Shown: piece after piece, positions 11,872 through 20,883 of the stretch | Numbering within the stretch: position 1 is the stretch's first letter | How the letters are laid out: every line of letters starts with the position of its first letter | Assembly: GCA_963555705.1 (NCBI GenBank) | Contig: OY743183.1 | Span: 44,815,466-44,879,465 of the forward strand | DNA: 64,000 nucleotides | Direction: 5' to 3' | Origin: Ligustrum vulgare | Taxonomy: Eukaryota > Streptophyta > Magnoliopsida > Lamiales > Oleaceae | Program-made: the position numbers and the translations under genes | The notes under the pieces: model-generated | What the model was told of the DNA's origin: nothing | The model's database searches: none | What the model saw: the letters and a program-made list of their open reading frames with translations, nothing else

Positions 11872-13290
11872 TTGATGATGTATAAGGAGTCTCTCCTTAA
11901 ACTTGATGAACCTCACACTTCCCTTCCCACTTTAGCTACTTCTTTGTTGCAGGGGTTTGAAGATGTCTTTCAGGAGGAAATGCCTAGTGGACTCCAACCC
12001 ATTAGGGGCATCAAGCATCAAATTGACTTCATTCCCGGAGTCGTCATCCCAAATAGACCGACATACAGAAGCAACCCAGAAGAGACCAAGGAACTCCAAA
12101 AGCAAGTCGAGGAGTTGATGAGCAAAGGATATGTTCGTGAGAGCATAAATACTTGTGCCGTTCCCGTGCTACTAGTGCCCAAGAAGGATGGAACCTATAG
12201 AATGTGCATCGATTTCCGAGCCATCAACAACATAACGGTAAAGTATCGACACTCCATTCCTAGGTTAGATGATATGCTAGATGAATTGCATGGTTCTTGC
12301 ATTTTTAGCAAAATTGATTTGAAGAGTGGATACCACCAAATTAGGATGAGAGAAGGAGATGAATGGAAAACCGCTTTTAAAACTAAATATGGGTTATATG
12401 AGTGGTTGGTTATGCCCTTGTGTCTCACTAATGCACATAGCACTTTTATGAGATTAATGAATTATGTTTTGCGTGCGTTCATTGGAAAATTTGTTGTAGT
12501 TTACTTCGATGATATTTTGATTTATAGAAAGAATTTGAATGAGCATATTGAACACTTGAGAAGTGTACTTTTGGTTTTAAAAGAAGAAAAATTGTATGCA
12601 AATCTCAAAAAGTGTAATTTTTGCATGGAGAGTGTTGTCTTTCTTGGATTTGTATTTATTATTAAGGGAAAAGAGGTTGATGAGGAAAAGATCAAAGCCA
12701 TTAAGGAATGGCCCACTCCCACAAGTATCACCGAGGTAAGAAGTCTTCATGGGTTAGCTAGTTTTTATCATTGTTTTGTCAAGGATTTTAGCACACTACT
12801 TTCAGCACTTACCGATGTTGTCAAAAAGCATGTTGGTTTTAAATGAGGGGAGGCACCAGAAAAGGTGTTTAATGAAATAAATGAAAGATTGTGCATCGCT
12901 CCGATTTTATCTTTGCCTAACTTTGACAAAACTTTTGAGATTGAATGTGATGTTTCAGGCACAGGTATTGGACCAGTTTTGATGCAGGAAAAAATGCCGA
13001 TTGCCTACTTTAGCGAGAAGCTCAATGGAGCCGCCTTGAACTACCCCACCTATGACAAGGAGCTCTATGCGTTGGTGAGAGCATTAGAGACATGGCACCA
13101 CTACTTGTGGCCTAGGGAGTTCGTCATTCACACCGACCATGAATCATTGAAGCACTTGAAGGGGCAAGGGAAGTTGAGCAAGAGGCATGTCAAATTGGTA
13201 GAGTACATGGAAACATTTCCCTATGTCATCAAATACAAACAAGGTAAGGAGAATGCGGTAGCCGACGCCCTCTCTAGAAGGTATGCCCTT
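11872..13290 (+). pseudogene. Reverse transcriptase and RNase H of element A
   Basis: This part would copy the RNA genome into DNA. RT fingers and palm are clear: [33 protein letters not shown], and the catalytic YFDDILIY at about 12502-12525. The usually invariant phrase before the primer grip is altered to MPLCLTNAHSTF (family norm is of the FGLTNAP type). An in-frame TGA at about 12844 replaces the usual Trp after GFK. RNase H follows in the same frame after the stop, with its acidic residues in [29 protein letters not shown] and NAVADALSR all present. So the catalytic residues of RT and RNase H survive, but the frame does not. Confidence 0.9.
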
Positions 13291-13299
13291 ATTACTATC

Positions 13300-14604
13300 T
13301 TAAGTGCCAAATTGTTGGGTTTTGAGAGTATTAAAGACTTGTATGTGCATGATGTGCATTTTGAAAGTATATTTGTTTCATTTGAAAGGGTTGCATGTGA
13401 TAAATATTATAGGTATGATGGGTTTTTATTTCGTGAAGGTAAACTTTGTTTGCCAAATTGCTCATTGAGGGAGTTGATGGTGAGGGAGGCCCATGGGGTA
13501 GGTTTAATGGGTCACTTTGGGGGTGAGGAGGACCTTGGAAATCTTGCAAGAACACTTCTTTTGGCCTAAAATGAGGATGGACGTTGGGAGAATTTGTTCT
13601 AGGTGCATAATTTGTAGGAAGGCCGAATCCAAGGTAGCACTGCATGGGTTATATACACCCCTACCCGTTCCTAGTGAACTGTGGACCGATATCTCTATGC
13701 ACTTTATTTTAGGTCTACCTAGGTCTAAGAAGAGGAGTGATTCCATCTTTGTGATAGTTGATCGATTAAGTAAAATGGCACACTTCCTTGCTTGTCATAA
13801 AATCGATGATGCCACTCATATAGTCGACCTATTCTTTAAGGAGGTAGTGAGACTCCACGAGATCCCTAGGAGCATTGTGTTAGATAGGGATGTCAAATTT
13901 CTTAGCCACTTTTGGAAGGTTTTGTGGGGAAAATTGAGGACTAAACTTTTATTTTCCACGACTTGTCACTCCCAAACCAATGGCCAAACCGAAATGGTTA
14001 ATAGAACATTAACACAACTCCTTCGCACTATCCTTAAAGGCAATCTAAAGAATTGGGAAGAGTGTCTACCTTTTGTTGAATTTGCGTATAATCGAAGTAT
14101 TCATTCTACTACTTCTTTTTCTCCATTTGACATTGTTTATGACTTTAACCCATTAACTCCTTTGGATTTGATTCCTTTGCCTATTTTGATGAAAGAGGTA
14201 GTTTAGATGGGAAGAGAAAGGAGGAGCTAGTCAAATCTCTCCACGAGAAGGTTAAACTCCAAATCGAGAAGAAGAATGAACAATATGTCTCCAATTCCAA
14301 CAAAGGTAGAAAGCGAGTGTCATTTGATCCTGGTGATTGGGTGTGGTCACATTTGAGGAAGGAGCGGTTCCCGAATCAAAGATAGTCAAAATTGCAACCA
14401 CGTGGTGATGACCACTTTCAAATCATCGAGAAGATTAATGACAAAGCCTGCAAGCTTGAAATCCTAGGTGAGTACAATGTATCGACTTCTTTTAATGTTT
14501 CTGACTTATCCTCTTTTGATGCAGGTGAAGATTCGAGGTCGAATCCTTTTCGAGATGGAGGGGATGATGTGAATCAAGGGTGTCAACCAGTCAACCTTCG
14601 ATAA
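13300..14604 (+). pseudogene. Integrase of element A with a changed catalytic residue
   Basis: Integrase would insert the cDNA. The H2C2 zinc domain is split by a frameshift near 13525 (GHFGG in one frame, CSRCIIC in the next). In the DDE core the first catalytic Asp is replaced: the sequence reads [11 protein letters not shown] (about 13690-13720), His at the position normally Asp. The second Asp (VLDRDVKF) and the Glu (NGQTEMVN) remain. A stop at 14204-14206 precedes a C-terminal tail with KGRKRVSFDPGDWVW, SKLQPRGD and FNVSDLSSFDAGEDSRSNPF. The tail runs through the polypurine tract into the 3' LTR, as in related elements. Confidence 0.85.
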
Positions 14605-15321
14605 GAATACCAATGGGGCCTATGACAATATCCAAGGCCAAAGAGGTCCAAGAGTCCATGGCGGGACTCATTTTCAAGCTCCGAAATCAAATCCACGTGG
14701 AAGAGAGCAAGTTTGAGGTCAATTGCTTATTTTTGGAGGCTTAGGAAATTTCGGTCGACCGAAAGTCACCTTGGTCGACCGAAATCCTGCAGAGATTTTA
14801 GAGGTAGCCTCAGTCAGGTTCGGCTGATCTTCGTATGACCAAAAGTATCATTTCGGTCAACCTTGTGATCGACCGAAATGGTTTCGCTTGACCGAATCGG
14901 TCGACCGAAAGTCTCCAGATTCAAAAAATGGGATTTTTTGTGCAATTTTCCAAACTTCTTATTTTTCACCTTTTGTATTACAAATAGCAATTGTCTTGTA
15001 ACCCTAGATAGTTTTGGGCATTAAGATTACTCGGAGAGCATTTAGAGAGGTAAACATCATTTCTTCACTTGTAACTATCCTTGGAATTTTCTTCAACTTA
15101 TATATTGAGAATTTGTCTTGTGTATTTGTTGTTGTTTATTCCACAATATCTTGGTATTTGTCTTAATCTCTCCATTGGGCTATAGTTCATCTTCCTTATA
15201 ATTTTGGTTGGTTTAAACTTGGGTCAAGATTATCCATTTATTACCTTTTTTTAACTTTTTTGGGTTGATACAAAAATTGTTGTGGGAATTTTTGGTTTAA
15301 TTACCAAGGGGGTTCACATCA
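14565..15321 (+). repeat. 3' LTR of element A (757 bp)
   Basis: The LTR begins TGATGTGAATC and ends GGTTCACATCA, so its ends form TGATGTGAA/TTCACATCA inverted repeats. A purine tract (GATGGAGGGGATGA) precedes it. It is the same family as the LTR at 15750-16454. Its left half carries several copies of a CGGTCGACCG-centred palindrome, including a perfect 16-bp palindrome TTTCGGTCGACCGAAA at 14749-14764 and partial copies to about 14912. Confidence 0.9.
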
Positions 15322-15749
15322 CTTTCCCTCTCTCTTTGTTGCAACTTAGCAAATTTTTTCTTTGTCTCCCGTTCACACCTCATCATTTCCTCATAAATTT
15401 TTGTTTGAATCTTCAAAATCACCTTAGCATCAATCTCTTCTTCCCTCTTAACCCCAATTCCATCCCTAGATTTATGATCACTCCTCTTATCCCTCCTAGC
15501 TCTAGAATCTGCTTGAGATTGCTCCTTTCGCCATCGTGCTTCCCTTCCATCCATCCTAGCCAAGAATTCATCAACTGCGCTTTCACGGCTTCAATCAATT
15601 TAATTTTCTGTTCGTCACTTAGTGATGAAGAGGATGAAAGTTTTTCCCTACGAGACATGGTTTGATGCGAACCCCTTTGGTGTTTGGACCAAAAATTCTC
15701 ACAACAATTTAAAATCAACCCAAGAAAGCTAAAATGATAAAATAAATTG
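15322..15749 (-). mobile_element. Antisense fragment D: gag start joined to an LTR end
   Basis: Read on the minus strand, an LTR 3' end (15749 down to 15663, ending GGTTCGCATCA) is followed after only three bases by an ATG at about 15658 that opens MSRREKLSSSSSLSDEQKIK and a highly charged coding stretch continuing in two frames to 15322. The LTR end is of the A/B family. No primer-binding site lies between LTR and ATG, unlike in B and C. Element A ends at one side (15321) and element B starts at the other (15750), each exactly at its LTR terminus. D is therefore best read as an older insertion cut by A and B. Confidence 0.7.
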
Positions 15750-16454
15750 ATGAGAATCAAGGGCCAACCAACTCAACCATCGATAAAAGTACAAGTGGGG
15801 CCCATGACGAGATCCAAGGCCAAAGAGGTCTAAGAATCGATGGCGGGACTCATTTACAAGCTCCAAAGTTAAGTCCACATGGAAGAGAGCATTACCGAAG
15901 TCAATTGCCTATTTTTGGAGGTTCAGGCAATTTCGGTTGACCCCAAAAGTCTGCAGGATTTTTAGAGGCAGCTTTAGTCGAGTTGGGCTGACCAACGTTC
16001 GACCGAAAGTGCCATTTCGGTCAACAATATCGGTCAACCGAAAGTCACTGAATACAAAAAAAGGGGTTTTTTGTGCAATTTTCCAATTTCTTCTTTTCCC
16101 CAAATTTGTAATACAAATAATACTTTCTTGACAAACCCTAACATTAGCTTGGACATTGAGACTCTTTGAGAGCATTTAGAGAGGTAATATCTCTTTCTTA
16201 TCTTGTAACTATCTTTGGAATTTCTTCAACTATATTTTGGGAATATTATTCTTGTGTATTGTTGTTGATTATTCTACAAATATCTTGGAATTTGCTTTAT
16301 TCTTTCCATTGGGTTAGGGTTTATTATCCTTAGAATTTTGGTGAGGTTGAGCTTGGGTCAAGATTTATCACTGTCTTACAATTTTAGCTTTCTTGGGTTT
16401 GATATAAAATTATTGGGGGAATTTTTGATCCAAACACCATAGGGATTCTCATCA
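15750..16454 (+). repeat. 5' LTR of element B (705 bp)
   Basis: It begins TGATGAGAATC and ends GATTCTCATCA, a perfect 11-bp terminal inverted repeat. It is followed at 16457 by the primer-binding site. It shares sequence with the LTR of element A along its length, including the CGGTCGACCG-type motifs (here more eroded, 15930-16040) and the TATTGGG/AATATCTTGG region. Confidence 0.9.
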
Positions 16455-16456
16455 TT

Positions 16457-16472
16457 TGATATCAGAGCTTGG
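16457..16472 (+). promoter_or_regulatory. Primer-binding site of element B
   Basis: TGATATCAGAGCTTGG lies two bases after the LTR end and matches the initiator-Met tRNA type site (TGGTATCAGAGC) with one change. It would prime minus-strand cDNA synthesis. Confidence 0.8.
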
Positions 16473-17081
16473 CTCTAAAATTGGTAGATCTATCTTTAAA
16501 TTCTTGTTGTTCTTCATATTAAAAAAAAGAAAATTCCAAAAAAAAAAAAAAATTGGGAAAATTATATGCCCATGAGTATTTCTTGATTCCTACATCTTGA
16601 GTATTGTTATCAATTTGATATTGTTGGGGGTTACATTTGAACAAACACTTGAAATTCCTATGCTTTTCAAAAATTGCATCCTAAGTGTTTGATAAAATGT
16701 TCCAAAGAAAACTTTCATATTAAACTCTACTTTCGAAACACCAAACACATTCCTAGTCGATTCCTTGTTCTTTTTATCAAGCTTATTGTGATCATACTCT
16801 TTAGAACGTTGTCCAATAAATTCAATTCCTATCTTTCTTGTATAATAGCAAGCAAAAAAAACTCTACTTGCTATTGTATCAATCCTTCCTTTACTTCCTT
16901 GTTTTGTTTGTGGAATTTTATTACACAAGAATTGATTTCTCAATTAGTTGATTACGTTCCTTGGAGAGTTTGAGTAAGAAAACTTGGAGTGGTAAAATGC
17001 AAGAGTGGTGAGCTCATTAGAGGGAAAAAACCTAATTGAGTGAAACACGAGCTCAAATATTTGTGAGGACACTTACACTCC
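16473..17081 (+). other. Untranslated leader of element B
   Basis: This stretch between primer-binding site and gag has no supported coding sequence. A-rich runs lie at about 16521-16552. Its last 95 bases match the segment before gag in element A. Confidence 0.6.
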
Positions 17082-18432
17082 ATGGCTAATACACATACTT
17101 CAAGTGGACAAGATTCTAATGCTCAAACTCAAGAATTGAGAGACATAATACAAGCTCTCACGGTTATAATAGTGAGATGAATGGATGAAATGGGGGAAAG
17201 GTTAGAGGGAAGATTACAAAGATTAGAGACGAGGGGAGAAGTCCCACCACCAAGGGATAATCATGATAGGAGGGGTGATAGGAGAAGGGCTAGAGATGAG
17301 TATGAGGAGGATGATGATGTTGATGATGATGAATTGGAGAGTGAAGGGGGTAGTCACCAAAATTGGAATGTGGGTAGAAATAGAGAAGGTAGGAATGTTA
17401 GGGGAGTTGGTCGAGGTCATGAGAGGAACCATAGAGGTAGAGATGGGGTGGATAGTAACCTTAGGAGCATAAAAATGAGAATTCCTTCTTTCCATGGAAA
17501 AAGTGAGCCGGATGCTTACTTAGAATGGGAGAGGAAAATGAAGTTGATTTTTGAATGCCATAGATACTTCGAGGATAAAAAGGTTAAGTTAGCAGTAGTG
17601 GAGTTTGCTAACTATGCCTTAGCTTGGTGGGATAATTTATTGCTCACTAGGAGGAGGAATTTGGAGGGTAGTGTTGATACTTGAGATGAGTTTAAGAGTC
17701 TTATGAGGAAGAGATTTGTTCCTAATCATTATTATAGGGGACTCGGTCAAATATTACAAACTCTTACTCAAGGTTCTAGAGGGGTGGAGGATTATTATGA
17801 GGAGTTGAAGAAAGCATTGATGAGGGCTAATATAGAGGAGGATAGAGAAGTTACCATGGCTCGATTTATGAGTAGATTGAATAGGGAGATAGCCAATGTG
17901 GTGGAGTTGCACCATTATGTGAAAATGGAGGAGTTGGTCCACATGGCTATCAAAGAGGAGGATCAATTGAAAAGAAAGGAGTAATTTAAGAAGAAATGAC
18001 AAGAAAAATATATGGGGGGTCCTAGTACCACTTGGAAGTCTAAGTGGGGGGAATGATAAGGTTGATAAAATGTTTCATAAGGAAAAAGTTGAAACTTCCA
18101 AGGGGAAGGAAGTTGGCTTCATCAAGGATAAGCTCAAGGTCGTCCCAACCCCTTCTAGGAGTAGGGATATTGAGTGTTTCAAGTGTAGGGGTCGGGGGCA
18201 TTATTCTCGAGAGTGCCCTAACAATAGAGTGATGTTTATTAAGAATGGGGAGTGGTACTCGGGAGATGAAGAGGAGGAAGAGAGAGTACAAGGTGGAGAA
18301 GATAGTGAGAGTGAGGAAGAAGAGGTTGAGGGATTTGTTAGTCCACCAAAGTCTTTGGTCACCATAAGATCTCTCAACACCCAAGCAAAGGTAGATGAAA
18401 TGGCTAAGCGAAGAGAATATTTTTCACACTAG
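17082..18432 (+). pseudogene. gag: Gag of element B
   Basis: The ATG at 17082 opens MANTHTSSGQDSNAQTQELR and meets a TGA at codon 33. The frame resumes at once with an ATG at 17181 in the same phase, so a single stop interrupts an otherwise continuous N-terminus. The core carries KMRIPSFHGKSEPDAYLEWE and LAWWDNLLLTRRR. Further stops occur at about 17682, 17982 and 17997. An intact CCHC zinc knuckle, CFKCRGRGHYSREC, is at 18175-18216, followed by a Glu-rich acidic stretch and the conserved PPKSLVTIRSLNTQAKVDEM. Confidence 0.88.
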
Positions 18433-19019
18433 GTGTCTTGTGAGAGATAAAGCTTGTAGCCTAATTATTGATGGAGGAAGTTGCACCAATGTGGCTAGTA
18501 CTAACAAGGTGGAGAAGTTGGGATTACCATTGATGCCACATCCTAGTCCTTATAAGTTGCAATGGTTGAATGGTTATGGGGAGTTGAAGGTAAGTAAGCA
18601 AGTGCTTCTTACTTTCAACATTGGGATATATGAAGATAAAGTGCTTTGTGATGTGGTCCCCATGCAGGCTACACATATACTATTGAGTTGGCCTTGGCAA
18701 TATGATAGGAAGGTGTTGCATGATGGGAGGAAAAATAGGTACATCTTCCAAATGAATTGGAAACACGTAACACTACCACCTTTGAGTCCGGAAGAAGTTT
18801 ATAAGGACCAATTGAAGCTCAAAAGGAAGGAGGAAGAGGAAAAAGAAAGAAGAAAGAAAAGGATGGAAGTGAGTGGGGATAAAAAAGAGTGGGAAAAAAG
18901 GTGAGAAGAGTAGTGAGGGAAAAGGTGAGGGGGTGAAAGAGAAGAGAAAGGGGGCAAATGAGGTTGAGAAAAAAAAAAAGAATTTTTATGCTAGTAAGGG
19001 TGATGTGGAGAGATCTTTA
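18433..19019 (+). pseudogene. Protease and lysine-rich linker of element B
   Basis: The frame from about 18395 encodes CLVRDKACSLIIDGGSCTNV (active-site DGGS), LQWLNGYGELK and VVPMQATHILL. The motif tail reads LLSWPW where A and C have LLGRP. It runs into a Lys/Glu-rich linker with a frame change near 18880 and ends before the RT start near 19040. Confidence 0.8.
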
Positions 19020-19034
19020 AAAGAAAATCAACAC

Positions 19035-19605
19035 ATACTTTTGATGGTGTACAAGGAGTCCCTCCTTACATTTGATGAATCTCACCCTCCCCTCCCCAAT
19101 TTAGCTACCTCTTTGTTGTAGGAATTCGAGGATGTCTTTCTGGAGGAGATGCCTAGTGGACTTCCACCCATTAGAGGCATCAAGCACCAAATTGACTTCA
19201 TTCCCGAAGTCGTCATTCCCAATTGATTGGCATACCGAAGCAACGCAGAAGAGACCAAGGAACTCCAAAAGAAAGTCGAGGAGTTGATGAGCAAAGGATA
19301 TGTTCGTGAGAACATGAGTTATTGTGTCGTGCCTGTGCTACTAGTACCCAGAAGGATGGAACCTATAAAATGTGAGTCGATTGTTGAGCCATCAACAACA
19401 TTACGATAGAGTATCGACATCCTATTCTTAGGTTAGATTACATGCTAGATGAGTTGCATGGTTCTTGCACATTTAGTAAGATCGATTTGAGAAGTTGATA
19501 CCACCAAAATAGGATGAAAGAAGGAACATGGTTTATATGAGTGGTTGGTTATGCTATTTGGTCTCACTAACGCACCTAGCACTTTCATTGGAAAATTTGT
19601 GGTAG
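19035..19605 (+). pseudogene. Truncated reverse transcriptase of element B
   Basis: RT begins with MVYKESLLTFDESHPPLPNL and has a TAG after SLL, a further stop after the phrase IPN, and frameshifts around 19370 and 19500. Compared with element A it lacks a stretch of about 40 bases in the palm (near 19590). It ends at about 19605, so the catalytic YFDD, RNase H and integrase are absent. Confidence 0.85.
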
Positions 19606-20878
19606 TAAATCAAGTCCAGTTGTAAATGCAAGTTCATCACCAAAATCGAATCAAATATGAAAATCTAAATTAACTTGACTTTCATAATCCTCAATGATTT
19701 TTCTAAACCATCATATACTTTTCATTACTTCATGTAAAAAGAGAATGCGTAGACAAAAAAAGAATGCATAAACAACTTCTCGACTTTAACATAAAATTCA
19801 TCAGCTATAATTATAAAGAATACGCAATCAGCTTTTCACAATAAGCCAACATAAATCCTAATACAATTACCCAATTTCCACACTAAAATCCACTTGATTA
19901 TTTAATTGCAAAAATCTGAAATGAAACATAAAACATGTTTATTCAAACAAAACAAATGAAAATGGTTGAATACAAAAAACCCACAAACACTAGAATGCTT
20001 CACATACAGAATACAAAATTGTTGCATAATACCAAGTTTTTTTTAAATAATGTTTAAATTTTTGTCAATAAAATCAAGAAACCATATCATAATAAAAAAT
20101 ATTTTCAATAAGGAAAAATTACTCTTGCTGGAAAAGAGGATTGTGTTGGCAAAAATATAGGAAATAACAATAGAATTGAACAACTAACGAGTCTTTGAAG
20201 CCTGGGTAAGGTAAATGAGAATGGAAGCCATTAAGACAGGGAAAAGGAGGAAGATATAAGATGGTGGCAGTTGCAGCAATCTCGGCCCCATTGCAAGTGG
20301 CAGAAATACCAAATACAAAACAATACCAAACACAATACAACCTTGGCCCCATTGCCAACGGCAAGAACACATACAAATTAGGTACTTTGTACAAAACCCA
20401 ATTTTTTTACGATCAATGTAAATAATTATTATAATGTTAAAAAAAACATAAAAGTTTGATACAAACCTTTTGCTTGCTATGGTGGATGTGAATCTGGCAT
20501 TAGAGAGCCTTCCTTTTCTACTAATCTAAAAAGTTAGAGAATGTATAGAACATAGATGTGACGAAAAAATAAAACAACAATAGAATATTAATTTTAATCA
20601 CCTAAGATTTTGTTGTTTCGATGTCATTCAAATCGGGGAATAGGATATCATTGAGTCTAGAGGAAGATGAAGAGAAATAAGGATAGGTTTCAATGAAAAG
20701 AGAAGGAGCCGAATATTTCAGAGGGAAAATGAAGTTCAGTTCGCGGTTTTTTTTTATTGGATTTTTACCACGGTTAAAGAAGCGTGGCAAATAAGAAGAA
20801 ATTTTCTTGAAAACGTGTTTTTACTACGGCTTCACCATTACTGTCGTATATACTAACGTTTTTAATGATGGTGGTTAT
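19606..20878. other. Non-coding DNA, right part CACTA-like
   Basis: No gene is supported. The right part (about 20740-20878) has CACTA-type subterminal phrases such as TTACCACGGTTAAAGAAGCG and TTACTGTCGTATATAC, matching phrases right of the solo LTR at 23562-23711. A short repeated phrase (GGCCCCATTGC..GGCAGAA / GGCAAGAAC) recurs at 20284 and 20345. The left border with element B at 19605 shows no terminal CACTA motif. Confidence 0.45.
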
Positions 20879-20883
20879 TTTAC

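Larger units (their letters stand above)
9836..15321 (+). mobile_element. Ty3/gypsy element A (5'-truncated, chromovirus-like)
   Basis: Gag, protease, RT-RNase H and integrase remnants lie in the canonical Ty3/gypsy order, followed by a 3' LTR at 14565-15321. The integrase C-terminus (phrases SKLQPRGD, GEYNVSTSFNVSDL, NPF) resembles plant CRM/Reina-type chromoviruses; that clade call is inference. The 5' LTR, PBS and most of the 5' leader are missing: homology with element B starts only at about 9836, directly against an unrelated LTR. Gag and pol are broken by several frameshifts and stops, so the copy is dead. Element B at 15750-19605 is a close relative in the same orientation. Confidence 0.9.
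15750..19605 (+). mobile_element. Ty3/gypsy element B (3'-truncated)
   Basis: A 5' LTR (15750-16454), a primer-binding site, a leader, gag, protease and the first part of RT are present in order. The copy stops at 19605, inside the RT palm and just before the YFDD motif. It is close to element A along gag and protease and has the same LTR family, but keeps the CCHC histidine that A has lost. Stops and indels are present throughout. Confidence 0.9.

Noticed and set aside
20119..20394. 91-codon minus-strand frame with a repeated phrase
   Set aside because: The repetition comes from a duplicated GGCCCCATTGC DNA phrase; no protein family or splice signals were seen.
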